Source of the DNA: Halogeometricum rufum
Lineage (GTDB): Archaea; Halobacteriota; Halobacteria; Halobacteriales; Haloferacaceae
Length of the DNA stretch: 64,000 nucleotides
Reading direction: 5' to 3'
Assembly: GCF_900112175.1 (NCBI RefSeq)
Contig: NZ_FOYT01000003.1
Span: forward strand, 248,001 to 312,000
Numbering within the stretch: the stretch's first letter is position 1; each line of letters begins with the position of its first letter. The translations under genes were made by a program, and so were the position numbers. Below are positions 34,319 to 43,856 of this stretch, piece by piece. The notes under the pieces are model-generated. The model was not told the origin of the DNA. It searched no databases and worked only from the letters and a program-made list of their open reading frames with translations.

Positions 34319-34618
34319 GTAGACAAACGACGTTGGGCCCGCGGACGCCGTCGGTGGCCGTTGCGCGTCTGACGACCGAACCGACAGCTTCGTTCGCCGG
34401 ATACGTCGATAGATACCGGGAGATAGAGGTCGAACGGCGATTTCGAGAACACAGCGACGCTACTAAGCGTACTCTTTCCGATACTAATAGCATCTAATGT
34501 ATTACTGTGTTCATACCTCCCGATTCTATCTGCAGATTCGTCTATTCGGACACGAACGACTTTCAGGCTCCGCTACGACGACACGAACGCGACGGCGTCG
34601 CGATGGGGTCCGGGAGGA
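34319..34618. other. Gap after iteron array D
   Basis: AT-rich from 34440 to 34550. I see no supported gene. It may serve as downstream region for the convergent flavodoxin gene. Confidence 0.35.
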
Positions 34619-35206
34619 CTACGACTCGGTGACCCCGTCTGCGGACGGCGGAACGACGCCGAGTCGTCCCTCCACGAACGCGGCGACGTCGGCGGCGAAC
34701 GCCTCGACTTCGTCCCAGTCGGTGAACTCGACGTCCTCGGAGCCGTCCACCTCCGGCATCGTCTTCTTCACGATCTGACGCATCAGGAGGCGCTTGAAGA
34801 ACCCGTACTCGGAGTAGCGCAACGCGCCGCCGAACAGGCCGATTCGGTCCGGATGCCACCCCGTGGCGTCGACGAACTCCTCGACGTACGTCGCCGCCTG
34901 TGCCGCCGCCTCCTCGTCGTCGCGGGAGGAGGTCAGCGACACCTGGAAGAACGCGGTCGGTCGCGCCGCCAGCGTGTCGCGAGCGGACTCGACGAAGGTC
35001 CGGACCGCCTCCTGGTGTTTGCCGGCGTGGATGGACGCCCCGACGAGGACGGCGTCGTACGCCGACACGTCGAGGTCGGCGGGTGGGTCCCCGGCGTTCA
35101 CCGTGGTCGCGTCGTGGCCGCGTTCGCGAAGCACCTCGGCGATTCGCGACGCCACTTTCTCCGTCTGTCCTTCACCGGTTCCGTAGACGACGAGGAGGGA
35201 TATCAT
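34619..35206 (-). CDS. Flavodoxin-domain protein (HemG-like)
   Basis: This 195-residue protein has the FMN-phosphate loop YGTGEGQTEKVA (8-19), DAVLVGASIHAGKHQEAVRTFVE and FGGALRYSEYGFFKRLLMRQIVKKTMPE. The layout matches the flavodoxin domain of menaquinone-dependent protoporphyrinogen IX oxidase (HemG) and its archaeal relatives. It may take part in heme synthesis or act as a general flavodoxin. ATG 35204-35206 directly precedes the fold; the frame upstream to 35326 is not family-like. Confidence 0.8.
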   Translation of the reverse strand: MISLLVVYGTGEGQTEKVASRIAEVLRERGHDATTVNAGDPPADLDVSAYDAVLVGASIHAGKHQEAVRTFVESARDTLAARPTAFFQVSLTSSRDDEEAAAQAATYVEEFVDATGWHPDRIGLFGGALRYSEYGFFKRLLMRQIVKKTMPEVDGSEDVEFTDWDEVEAFAADVAAFVEGRLGVVPPSADGVTES

Positions 35207-35409
35207 GTTTCGAGCGTTCTTCGTTCGGGCGGCTAAAGAAGCTATACTCGCCGTGCCGAGACTGTAACGCGTGACGACGTGTGCGTTCCTCCTCGCGTCG
35301 GTGTGTTTAACTCGCCCTGCGAACAACCCGAACTCATGCCGAGCAGTGACGACGGCGTCGGTCGTCCCCGAACGGACGCCCGGCGTCTCGACCGGAGAGG
35401 TGGTCTCGT

Positions 35410-36480
35410 ATGAAGGCAGTCGCCGTGACGCGCGAGGGGTCCGGCCCCGAACTCATCGAGGTACCGGACCCGACCCCCGAAGCGGGGGAGGCCCTCTTGC
35501 GAACGCTCAGAGTCGGCATCGACGGCACCGACCACGAGGTAATCGCGGGCAATCACGGCGGGTATCCCGAGGGCGACGACCACCAGATTCTGGGTCACGA
35601 GGCCGTCGCCGTGGTCGAAGACGCGAACGGGACGGGTCTGGAGGAGGGGTCGCTCGTCGTCCCGACCGTTCGGCGACCCAGCGGTGCCGACGGCGGCCAC
35701 TTCGAACGCGGCGAACCCGACATGGCGCCCGACGGCGCGTACGTCGAACGCGGTATCGTCGGCGCGCACGGCTACATGTCGGAGTTGTTCACCAGTCCCC
35801 CCGAGTTTCTGGTTCCCGTCCCGGACTCGTTCGCCGAGTACGGCTTCCTCGTGGAGCCGATATCGAACTCCGAGAAGGCGTTCGAACACGCGTTCGCCGC
35901 CCGGTCGGCGTTCGACTGGCGACCCGAGAGCGCACTCGTCCTCGGCAACGGACCGCTCGGGCTGCTCACCCTCGCGATGCTGGAGACGGAGCGCTCGCCG
36001 TTCGACCGGACCTACTGTCTGGGGCGGCGGGACAGACCCGACCCGACCGTCGACATCGTCGACCGTCTCGGCAGCACCTACGTGGACTCCCGACAGACGC
36101 CCGTCGACGAGATACCCGAGGCGCACGAGGCGGTCGACTTCGTCTACGAGGCGACGGGGTACGCGAAGCACGCCTTCGAGACGGTGGACGCCCTCGCGCC
36201 GAACGGCGTCGGTGCGCTCCTCGGCATCCCCGAGGACTGGACGTTCGAGATCGACGGCGGCCGACTGCACCGCGAACTCGTGCTGGAGAACAAGGCGCTG
36301 TTCGGGAGCGTCAACTCCAACGTGGGGCAGTACGAGGCCGCCAAAGACCGCCTCACGGCGTTCCCCGACTGGTTCACCGACGCGTTGGTCACCGGCGTCT
36401 ACGACCCCGACGACGCCGACGCGGCGTTCGAGACGGGCGACGACGTCATCAAGACGGTGGTCGAGTTCGACACGCCCTGA
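35410..36480 (+). CDS. gdh: Glucose 1-dehydrogenase (zinc-dependent, NAD(P)+)
   Basis: This 356-residue medium-chain dehydrogenase closely resembles the haloarchaeal glucose dehydrogenase first studied in Haloferax mediterranei. Zinc ligands are at D38 (GIDGTDHEV), H63 (GHEAVAVV) and E149 (FLVEPISNSEKA). The Rossmann motif is LVLGNGPLGLL (about 177-187). It oxidises glucose to gluconolactone, the first step of the semi-phosphorylative Entner-Doudoroff route. ATG 35410 follows a purine-rich stretch. A MFS transporter is encoded 72 bp downstream. Confidence 0.92.
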   Translation: MKAVAVTREGSGPELIEVPDPTPEAGEALLRTLRVGIDGTDHEVIAGNHGGYPEGDDHQILGHEAVAVVEDANGTGLEEGSLVVPTVRRPSGADGGHFERGEPDMAPDGAYVERGIVGAHGYMSELFTSPPEFLVPVPDSFAEYGFLVEPISNSEKAFEHAFAARSAFDWRPESALVLGNGPLGLLTLAMLETERSPFDRTYCLGRRDRPDPTVDIVDRLGSTYVDSRQTPVDEIPEAHEAVDFVYEATGYAKHAFETVDALAPNGVGALLGIPEDWTFEIDGGRLHRELVLENKALFGSVNSNVGQYEAAKDRLTAFPDWFTDALVTGVYDPDDADAAFETGDDVIKTVVEFDTP

Positions 36481-36552
36481 GTTGCGCTCGCGTCGCGGCG
36501 GACGCCGAACGGAGCCGAGCGATTAAGATGCTGGGCGCTGAACCCGGAGTCG

Positions 36553-37698
36553 ATGGACCAGCGTCGCCACTTTAGAGCCTTCTACTTCCTCTACTTCGCG
36601 GCGTGGAGCGGGTTCGTCGTGTTCCGGAACGCCTACTTCGAGACCGTCGGCTTGACCGGCGTCCAGATGGGGACCATCGGCTTCCTGCTCAAGGTGGCCG
36701 GCATCGCCGCGCTCCCGGGGTGGGGGCTGTTGAGCGACCGGTTCGGCGCGCAGAAGCGAATCCTGCTGTCGAGCGTCGCCGTCTCGGGGGCGCTGGGGCT
36801 CCTCTATCCGCAGACTGCGGCCGTGTTCCCGCTTCTGGCGGCCGTCACCGTCGCGTTCGCGGCGTTCCGCGCCCCGGTGAAGCCCGTCGCCAACTCGATG
36901 CTGCTCTCGACGGGGTTGTCGTACGGCGGCGTCCGCGCGTTCGGCAGTATCGCGTTCGGCGTCGCAGCGCTCGGAACCGGGCTACTCAGTTCCCGCGTCG
37001 GTTCGGTCGTCGTCTTCTACGCCTTCGCCGCCGGGATGGCCGTCCTCGCCGTCATCGTCCTGCGCATCCCCGTCGCGAGTCGGCCGCCGACCGAGAGCGT
37101 CGGTCTCCGGGCCGCGTCGCTCGTGAGAGACCGGAACTTCGCCGCCCTGCTGGTCGCCGCGTTCCTCATGGGGACGATGTTCCCCGCCGGGAGCGCGTAC
37201 CTGTCGGTGTACGTCCGCAGCATCGGCGGGACCGACGCGATAACCGGGCTCTCGGTCGCCGCGAAGACGCTCGCGGAGGCCGTCGTCTTCCTCACCGCCG
37301 CGCGGTTCACGACGACGTACCGCAGTTTGCTGGTCGCGGGTGCCGGCTGTCACATCGTCGCGTTCGGGTTCTACGCGTCGGCCCCGGCGCCGGCGTTCGT
37401 CGTCGCGATGCAGTTGCTACTCGGCGTCGGCTACGCGGCGTTCATGCTCGCGGCGGTGAACCTCGCGCACGAACTCGCGCCCGCGGCCATCGGTTCGACG
37501 GCGCAGACGTTTCTCACCGGGTTCGGCTTCGCCGCCGGCACGGGCGTCGGCGAACTCGCCGCGGGACGCCTGCTCGACGTCGTCGGCGTCCAGTCGATGT
37601 ACGCGTACGCCGCCGCCGTGGGCTTCGCCGTCGTCGCGGTGAGCGCCCTCCTCGACGGGTCGCTCGGTGCCGACGGCTTCGTTCCCGCCGATGGCTGA
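36553..37698 (+). CDS. MFS transporter
   Basis: This 381-residue protein has 12 predicted helices and MFS-type loop signatures (WGLLSDRFGAQKRILL, motif A-like, and GVRAFGSIAFGVAALGTGLLSSRVGS). It resembles MFS_1/nucleoside-symporter-like proteins with the N-terminal FYFLYFAAWSGFVVFRNAYFETVGLTG. The substrate is unknown. It is in the same orientation as gdh. Confidence 0.85.
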   Translation: MDQRRHFRAFYFLYFAAWSGFVVFRNAYFETVGLTGVQMGTIGFLLKVAGIAALPGWGLLSDRFGAQKRILLSSVAVSGALGLLYPQTAAVFPLLAAVTVAFAAFRAPVKPVANSMLLSTGLSYGGVRAFGSIAFGVAALGTGLLSSRVGSVVVFYAFAAGMAVLAVIVLRIPVASRPPTESVGLRAASLVRDRNFAALLVAAFLMGTMFPAGSAYLSVYVRSIGGTDAITGLSVAAKTLAEAVVFLTAARFTTTYRSLLVAGAGCHIVAFGFYASAPAPAFVVAMQLLLGVGYAAFMLAAVNLAHELAPAAIGSTAQTFLTGFGFAAGTGVGELAAGRLLDVVGVQSMYAYAAAVGFAVVAVSALLDGSLGADGFVPADG

Positions 37699-37770
37699 GC
37701 GTGGTGGGGTGAGCGTCCCGACGCGGTAGCCGTCGCCCGTCGCCGGTGCGGTCGGTCACCCTCCGACCGT

Positions 37771-39204
37771 CTACGGCGACCACGTCACGTCCTCGTCCAG
37801 CGGGTAGCAGGGGCGCGGGACGCGTTCGTACGGGAGCGACGCGAGTCGCTGGTCGGTCTCCCCTCGCGTCAAGGCGAACAGACGCTTGGCGGCGAGGTCC
37901 TTCCACGCCGGACTCAGGTAGCCGCTCTTGAGGGCGACGACCCGCCGCGCGGACGGGTCGACGCCGAGGCGACGGAGGAACGCCGGGTCGCGGTGGACGT
38001 TGGTCCGGCGGTCCGCGACGACGACGTCGACGCCCTCGTCGAGCGAGACGAGCGCCGTCCTCGCGTCGTCGGTGTCGTGATGCGCGAGGACGGTTCCGGA
38101 GACGTCGAGCGGCGTCCCCTCGGGGTAGGCGCGGCCGAGCGAGAGCGAGACGGCGGTACCGCGCTCCGCGGCCCGGCACGTCGCGTGACTGTCGGCGTCG
38201 GCGACGACGGCGACGACGGGCCGCCCGAGGTCCGACCGCTCCAGCAGCATCGCGAGGAGGTTCGTCGCGTTCTCGCCCGCCCCCGCGCCGGGGATGTCGC
38301 CCGTGTCGGCGACGACGACGGGCCGCGCGTCCGCGGCGGCGGCCTCGTCCAGCGCGGCCGCCGGGTCGTGCGCCTCCGTCGTGAAGTCGAACTCGTCGCG
38401 CCGTCGCCAGAACGCCGCCGCGAGGTCCGTCGCCGTCTCTTCGACCGTCGCGGACGCCGAGGCGTCGCCGGTGACGAGCGCGTGACAGCCCGCGTGCGGC
38501 GAGTCGGCCCACGGGAACCCGAGGAAGTAGTTGGCGTCGTAGACGCCGTCCGTCTCGTCGGCCTCGCGCAACCGCTCCAGCAGGGTGCGCATCGGTTCGG
38601 CCTCCGACTCGGACCGCTCGCCGGCCAACAGCATCGGGAACGGCTCCCACCCGAGTGCGAGCGACGCCTCGCCGGACAGCGACGCGAGCAACAGGTCCGC
38701 CGCTCGCGCGCCCGTCTCCTCGACGTCCGTGTGCGGGGCGGTGCGATAGCCCGCGACGCCGTCGAGGTGGGCGACCATGCGCTCGGTAACCGTCGCGTGC
38801 ATGTCCAGCGCGGCGGTGACGGGCACCTCGGGACCGACCGCCTCGCGAACGGACGCGAGGAGCGCACCTTCGGGGTCCGGTTCGCCCTCGACGGACATCG
38901 ACCCGTGGAGGTCGAGACAGACGCCGTCGACCGTCTCGCCGTCCAGACGGGCGCGGAACTCCGCTCGGACCCACTCGAACGCCTCGCGCTCGACGGTCGG
39001 TCCCGGGAGCGCGCTCGCCCCGGCCGTGGGCAGTATCTCGGCGTCGGCGTCCGCCAGCGTCTCGACGATACCGCCGAGCGACCGGCCGACGCCGTCGGCG
39101 TCCGGCAGGTCCGTCCCCGTCGCCGTCGCGAACGACTCGATTCCGGTCGTGCCGTCCGCGAACGTGTTCGTCTCGTGGCTCATCGCGCCGACTGCGACTC
39201 TCAT
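37771..39204 (-). CDS. M81/MlrC-family metalloprotein
   Basis: This 477-residue protein begins MRVAVGAMSHETNTF, the hallmark N-terminus of the MlrC/M81 family, with GVCLDLHGSMSVEGEPDPEG, VTAALDMHATVTERMV (metal ligands) and AVVADADSHATC. Family members include microcystin-degrading MlrC and amidohydrolase-like metal peptidases; the substrate here is unknown. ATG 39204 is preferred over 39216 because it starts exactly at the conserved motif. It is monocistronic. Confidence 0.88.
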   Translation of the reverse strand: MRVAVGAMSHETNTFADGTTGIESFATATGTDLPDADGVGRSLGGIVETLADADAEILPTAGASALPGPTVEREAFEWVRAEFRARLDGETVDGVCLDLHGSMSVEGEPDPEGALLASVREAVGPEVPVTAALDMHATVTERMVAHLDGVAGYRTAPHTDVEETGARAADLLLASLSGEASLALGWEPFPMLLAGERSESEAEPMRTLLERLREADETDGVYDANYFLGFPWADSPHAGCHALVTGDASASATVEETATDLAAAFWRRRDEFDFTTEAHDPAAALDEAAAADARPVVVADTGDIPGAGAGENATNLLAMLLERSDLGRPVVAVVADADSHATCRAAERGTAVSLSLGRAYPEGTPLDVSGTVLAHHDTDDARTALVSLDEGVDVVVADRRTNVHRDPAFLRRLGVDPSARRVVALKSGYLSPAWKDLAAKRLFALTRGETDQRLASLPYERVPRPCYPLDEDVTWSP

Positions 39205-39294
39205 GGGGACGACCACGCGACCGACTCACATGAATGGTTCCCCGGCGGCAGTCCGTCCGACGGCCGCCCGGGCGAGCGGTCGCCGAGCGTCGGA

Positions 39295-40278
39295 CTACGG
39301 CAGCGAGAGCGCGCGCCGACCCATCGTGGACCGGCGGAGCAGGTAGGCGAACGCGACGGGGGGAAGCAGGGCCGCACTCAGGTAGAGATACCGCGTCGGG
39401 CCCCAGTCGAGGCCGTAGTCGCGGAGCGCCTCGACGTCGAGGTGGACCATCGGGAGGAGCGCGAGACCGAACGGGAGCCACAGGAGCGCCGCCAGTCGCC
39501 ACAGGCCGACCGAGAGGAGGCCCGGCGTGCCGCCGAGGACGACGAACAGCAGGAAGTAGGCGGCCGTCGCGAGGGCGATGCGGCGGTACCACGGCGAGGG
39601 GACGGGCTCGACGGGTTCCGCCTCGACGCCGCGGAGTTCGACGGTGTCGGGGTCGCTCGTCTCCGCGAACTCGGCGCGCCGGCGGAGCAGGTACGCTCCG
39701 CCGACGAAGACGTTCACCACCGGGACGCTGACGCCGGCCAACCAGAACCGCTTCGACGGGGACCAGTGCGTGTGTCCGCGGACGTGTTCGACGTCGAGAT
39801 AACAGGCCAACGGGAGGCCGGCGAGGGCGACGAGGACGAGGGGGCCCGCGAAGACGGCGCCGACGACGCCCGTCTCGACCACCGCCGAGAGGAGGTTGAC
39901 GAGGACGAGAGCGACCCAGAACGCGACGCCGGCGGCGACGCCGTACGCCCACCGTCCGGACGGGACCGTGTTCCGAAGCGCGCTCTCGCGGCGGACGCAG
40001 TACGCGGTTCCGGCGGCGACGTTCGCCAACCAGACGACCGAGACGAGGAGCCACGGACCGAGTGCGAGGTCCCAGGCGGCGTCCTCGCGGACGGCGCGCC
40101 AGTCGAGGGCGACGAAGACGGGCAACAGGAACCAGAGGGCGAACAGGCCGACGCGGAGTCCGAGACCGACCCCCGCCGTCGAGAGGAGTGCCACGAGGTC
40201 CGCAGACCGACCGAGGAAGAGGTAGACGGCCCACGCAACGGCCGTCGTCGCGGCGCCGTACCACCATCGTGCGCTCAT
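39295..40278 (-). CDS. Polytopic membrane protein of unknown function
   Basis: This 327-residue protein has about eight hydrophobic helices with acidic loops. WSPSKRFWLAGVSVPVVNVFVGGAYLLRRR is duplicated in pattern by WGPTRYLYLSAALLPPVAFAYLLRRS near the end, suggesting an internal repeat of a four-helix unit. There is no transporter motif. It lies downstream of the sugar ABC operon in the same direction, 45 bp after it, and may be co-transcribed. Confidence 0.72.
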   Translation of the reverse strand: MSARWWYGAATTAVAWAVYLFLGRSADLVALLSTAGVGLGLRVGLFALWFLLPVFVALDWRAVREDAAWDLALGPWLLVSVVWLANVAAGTAYCVRRESALRNTVPSGRWAYGVAAGVAFWVALVLVNLLSAVVETGVVGAVFAGPLVLVALAGLPLACYLDVEHVRGHTHWSPSKRFWLAGVSVPVVNVFVGGAYLLRRRAEFAETSDPDTVELRGVEAEPVEPVPSPWYRRIALATAAYFLLFVVLGGTPGLLSVGLWRLAALLWLPFGLALLPMVHLDVEALRDYGLDWGPTRYLYLSAALLPPVAFAYLLRRSTMGRRALSLP

Positions 40279-40323
40279 GCCAGTCGTGTAGGAGAGAGGG
40301 AGATAAAATACCCCGTGAAAGAG

Positions 40324-40566
40324 TCAGTGCGGCCAGGGGCGACTCGGCCAGAAGTACGACAGGAGCGTCAGGACGAACAGCAGCACCGTCCCGGCCTTCA
40401 GCACGATGCCGGCGCCGAACTCCCGTCTGACGAACGAGAGGTAGCCGAGCGCGAGCGTGACGAAGCCGAAGACGAGCACGCCGGCCCACACGCGTTGGTC
40501 GAGTCCGGCCGTGCCGATTCGCAGGGGGACGGCCGCGAATGCGGCGAGTGTGGCGAGTGTGGTCAT
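40324..40566 (-). CDS. Small membrane protein ending the sugar ABC operon
   Basis: This 80-residue protein has two or three hydrophobic helices (LATLAAFAAVPLRIG, AGVLVFGFVTLALGYLSFV, VLLFVLTLLSYFW). Its ATG overlaps the stop of the permease gene in an ATGA junction, strong evidence that it is expressed. Its role is unknown; it may be an accessory to the importer. Confidence 0.72.
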   Translation of the reverse strand: MTTLATLAAFAAVPLRIGTAGLDQRVWAGVLVFGFVTLALGYLSFVRREFGAGIVLKAGTVLLFVLTLLSYFWPSRPWPH

Positions 40567-41444
40567 CCTTTCGACCCCGTGAGGGCGATGCCCTCCATGA
40601 ACGTCTTCTGCGCCAGCAGGTAGGCGGTGATGACCGGGAGCGCGGCGATGATGGCCGCGGCCATCAGCTGCCCCCACTGGGAGCCGTACTGTCCGGTGAG
40701 GCCGGCGAGACCGACCTGTAGCGGGTACATCGACGAGTCCGAGAGGACGATGAGCGGCCAGAGGAACGCCCCCCAGATGAACGTGAACGTGAACACGGCC
40801 AGCGACGACAGCGCCGGCTTCGCCATGGGGAGCATGATGCGGGTGTATATCTGCAGGGTGCTGCAGCCGTCCATCCGTGCCGCCTCCAGGTAGGAGTCGG
40901 GCACCGAGAGGAAGAACTGCCGCATCATGAACACCCCGAACGGGTTGGCGATGTAGAGCAGCATCACCGCCCAGTACGTGTTGACGAGGTCGAACTGCGA
41001 CATCTCGATGTACAGCGGGACGACGATGGCCTGCGGGGGGACGATGAGCGTCCCGACGACGAGCAGGTAGACGAACCGCTGTCCCTTGAAGTCGCCCTTC
41101 GCGAGCGCGTAGCCCGCGAGACTGTCGAGCAGCAGGGTGAAAAAGACGACGCCGGCGGCCAGCAGGAGGCTGTTGAATATCCACCGGTCCAGCGGGTTCT
41201 GCATCCAGATGTTGACGTAGTTCATCAGCGTCGGCTCCGCCGGGATGAGCTGTCCCATCGTGCTGAAGATGTTCTCCTCGGGCTTCATCGAGGTCAGGAG
41301 CGCGTACGCGAACGGGACGACGGCGAGCGCGCTCGCGACGATGAGGATGCCGTGCGCGAGGGCCTTGACGACGTACTGGCCGGCACCGGCGGCGTGACCC
41401 GACTGCGGTCGGTCCTCGCTGCCGAGGTCGAGGTCAGTACTCAA
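40563..41444 (-). CDS. Sugar ABC transporter permease (MalG type)
   Basis: This 293-residue inner-membrane permease of the CUT1 carbohydrate family has six helices and the EAA loop SYLEAARMDGCSTLQIYTRIMLPMAKPAL that docks the ATPase. It overlaps the first permease by 11 bases. It forms the channel with the protein at 41434-42369. Confidence 0.92.
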   Translation of the reverse strand: MSTDLDLGSEDRPQSGHAAGAGQYVVKALAHGILIVASALAVVPFAYALLTSMKPEENIFSTMGQLIPAEPTLMNYVNIWMQNPLDRWIFNSLLLAAGVVFFTLLLDSLAGYALAKGDFKGQRFVYLLVVGTLIVPPQAIVVPLYIEMSQFDLVNTYWAVMLLYIANPFGVFMMRQFFLSVPDSYLEAARMDGCSTLQIYTRIMLPMAKPALSSLAVFTFTFIWGAFLWPLIVLSDSSMYPLQVGLAGLTGQYGSQWGQLMAAAIIAALPVITAYLLAQKTFMEGIALTGSKG

Positions 41445-42369
41445 CGTCGGACCCCCACGTTTGCTGTTGGAAGATGCTCAACGTGAACACGATGACGAGG
41501 AGCACGACGGCCATCGCGCTGGCGTAGCCGTAGTTGAACTGGCCGAAGCCCTGCTCCCAGAAGTAGAACATCAGCGTGTACGTCGAGTTGACCGGACCGC
41601 CGTTCGTCATGACGTACACCTGCGTGTAGACGCGGAACGAGAAGATCATCGTCACGGTGACGACGAAGAACGCCGTCGGCTTGAGCAGGGGCAGGGTGAT
41701 GTACCGGAAGCGCTGCCAGCGGGACGCGCCGTCCACGATGGCGGCCTCGTAGTAGTGGTCGGGAATCCCGCCGAGGCCGGCGAGGAAGATGACCATGTTG
41801 AACCCGATGTGCTTCCAGATGCTCATCGCCGTGATGGCCGGCATCGCCAGCGAGCGGTTGCCCAGCCAGTCGTACGTGGGCAGTCCGAGCGACGCCAGCG
41901 TGACGTTCAGGATGCCGTTCGTCGGGCTGTATATCCAGGTCCAGATGAGCGAGACGACGACCCAGGAGGTGACGACGGGCAGGAAGATGGCCGCCGAGTA
42001 GAAGCGCGTCCCCCGGAGCTTCATGTTGAGCAGGAGCGCCAACCCGAGCGCGATGGGCACGTCGAACAGCAGCAGCATCGCGGCGTAGAAGGCGGTGTTC
42101 TGCAGCGACTTCCAGAACACCTCGTCGTTGAGCAACTGCACGTAGTTCTCCAGGCCGACGAAGGGATGCGTCTGCGCGAGCGGTGCCCACTCGTGGAAGC
42201 TGACGTAGAACGCCCCGATGAACGGGATGACCATGATGACCCCGAACAGGACCACCTTCGGGACGACGATGAGGTACCACATCGGGTTCGTCTGGCCGTC
42301 CACGAGGCCGGTCTCCGTCAGCCACTCGGACACCTGCTTCGGAATCTCCCGTGCTGTGTGTGTGCTCAT
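41434..42369 (-). CDS. Sugar ABC transporter permease (MalF type)
   Basis: This 311-residue CUT1 permease has six main helices and the EAA-type loop DHYYEAAIVDGASRWQRFRYITLPLLKPTAF. It is the usual first-permease partner, 21 bp downstream of the binding-protein gene. It has the short N-terminus common in archaeal and Gram-positive members rather than the long MalF loop. Confidence 0.92.
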   Translation of the reverse strand: MSTHTAREIPKQVSEWLTETGLVDGQTNPMWYLIVVPKVVLFGVIMVIPFIGAFYVSFHEWAPLAQTHPFVGLENYVQLLNDEVFWKSLQNTAFYAAMLLLFDVPIALGLALLLNMKLRGTRFYSAAIFLPVVTSWVVVSLIWTWIYSPTNGILNVTLASLGLPTYDWLGNRSLAMPAITAMSIWKHIGFNMVIFLAGLGGIPDHYYEAAIVDGASRWQRFRYITLPLLKPTAFFVVTVTMIFSFRVYTQVYVMTNGGPVNSTYTLMFYFWEQGFGQFNYGYASAMAVVLLVIVFTLSIFQQQTWGSDVEY

Positions 42370-42390
42370 CGCTGAATGGGAGAGGGGTCT

Positions 42391-43719
42391 TCAGAGGACA
42401 CTCTCTATCTCCTGTGCGGCCTTGTCGAGCGCCTGCTTCGGCTCGGTCCCCGTCCAGAGCGCCTCCGCCTGCGTGTGGACCGCCGTCCACATCGTCCCGA
42501 CTTCGGGGTGGTCCGGGAAGGCGATGGTGTTCGACATCTCCTGCTCTATCGTCTTCAGCTTCGGGTGTTCCTCGATGTAGTTGTTGAAGTAGTCCGTCTC
42601 GTACGCCTCCTTCAGTCCGGGGAAGCCGCCGATGGCCTCGACGACCTTCTTCTGCGTCTCGACCGAGGAGATGTACTCGAGGAACCGGAGGCCGGCCTCC
42701 TGGTTGGCCCCGCCGCGACTGGGGACCGAGTAGTAGACGCCGGCGCTCCACGTGTGACTGGTGTCTATCTGCGGCCCGCTCGGGTGCGGGACGTACTGCC
42801 AGTCGAGTCCGGCGTCCTCCATGCGGCCGTAGTCCCACGACCCGGCGTAGTACATCGGGATGTTCTTCGACTCGAACTGGGCGCCGGCCGTCGTCGCGCC
42901 GCCCCCGGTGTACGTCTCTATCTTCCCGTCCGTCACCATCGGCTGGAGGAACTCGGCGGCTTCGAGGGCGACGTCGTTGTTGATGATGGCCTCGCTGGCG
43001 TCGTCGTTGATGTAGCCGCCGCCGTTCGAGAGCACGAAGCCGTCGAACCCCTCGCCCGCCGGCATCCCGTACCCGGTCCCGTGTTCCTCCGCGAGCGCGT
43101 CGACCCAGGACTTCCACTCCTCCCACGAGGGACGCGTCATCGGGTCCGGAATCTCCAGGCCGGCCGCCTCGAACATCGTCTTGTTGATGGCGAGGGCGCG
43201 GCAGTCGGCGTACCACGGGACGCTGTACAGCGAGCCGTTCGTCATGGCGTTTCGCTTGGCACCGCCGACGTAGTTGTCCGAACTGAACCCCTCCTGTTCG
43301 AGGTCGAGGATGACGTTCTGGGCGGCGTAGCGGGGCACCCACAGCACCGACAGCGCGGTGGTGTCGGGCGCGTTGCCTCCCTGCAGCGCCGACGTGAACT
43401 TGGCCGTGAAGTCGCCGAAGGGGAACGTCTGCCAGTTGATGGACGTCCCCGTCATCTCCTCGAACTCGGCCGCCTGGTCCTCCCTGACGGGCTGGAGCGA
43501 GGGGTCGTTCCACGCCCAGTTCGTCATCGAATCCGGCATCTGTCCCGACCCGGAGTCGCTCCCGCCTTCGGTGTCACCGCCACTCGTCGTACTCCCGCCT
43601 TCGGTGCCACCGCCGCCGCCGGTGGTCTCCGTACCGGTTCCACCGCTACACCCTGCGAGACCGGCGACGCCGGCCGTTCCGATCGCTCCGAGGAGCGTTC
43701 GCCTGTTGACTCTAGTCAT
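42391..43719 (-). CDS. Sugar ABC transporter substrate-binding lipoprotein
   Basis: This 442-residue CUT1-type binding protein begins MTRVNRRTLLGAIGTAGVAGLAGCSGG, with a twin-arginine-type signal and lipobox (AGCS), so it is a Tat-exported lipoprotein. A Gly/Thr-rich linker (about 25-60) follows, then the extracellular solute-binding fold (FEEMTGTSINWQTFPFGDF, QGGNAPDTTALSVLWVPRYA). A TATA-like ATTAAATG (minus strand, 43743-43750) predicts a start near ATG 43719 rather than the in-frame ATG 43734. The sugar is unknown; neighbours suggest an amino sugar or its oligomer. Confidence 0.9.
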   Translation of the reverse strand: MTRVNRRTLLGAIGTAGVAGLAGCSGGTGTETTGGGGGTEGGSTTSGGDTEGGSDSGSGQMPDSMTNWAWNDPSLQPVREDQAAEFEEMTGTSINWQTFPFGDFTAKFTSALQGGNAPDTTALSVLWVPRYAAQNVILDLEQEGFSSDNYVGGAKRNAMTNGSLYSVPWYADCRALAINKTMFEAAGLEIPDPMTRPSWEEWKSWVDALAEEHGTGYGMPAGEGFDGFVLSNGGGYINDDASEAIINNDVALEAAEFLQPMVTDGKIETYTGGGATTAGAQFESKNIPMYYAGSWDYGRMEDAGLDWQYVPHPSGPQIDTSHTWSAGVYYSVPSRGGANQEAGLRFLEYISSVETQKKVVEAIGGFPGLKEAYETDYFNNYIEEHPKLKTIEQEMSNTIAFPDHPEVGTMWTAVHTQAEALWTGTEPKQALDKAAQEIESVL

Positions 43720-43856
43720 GCGTTCCCATGACATATTTCACGCCATTTAATGGTTTTGCATATGGTCAATATGTACGACAATCAGTCGCAGTCTGAGAGC
43801 GAGCGTCGGCCGTCGACGGACGACCGCCCGGCGACACAGCCCGGTTCGCTCGGGAG

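Noticed and set aside
34315-34497. Open frame after the second iteron array
   Set aside because: 60 codons, no motif, starts within the repeat, poor codon composition.
37514-40489. 991-codon minus-strand open frame
   Set aside because: Arg/Pro-rich translation spanning the end of the MFS gene and the M81 and membrane-protein genes in another frame; it is a shadow.
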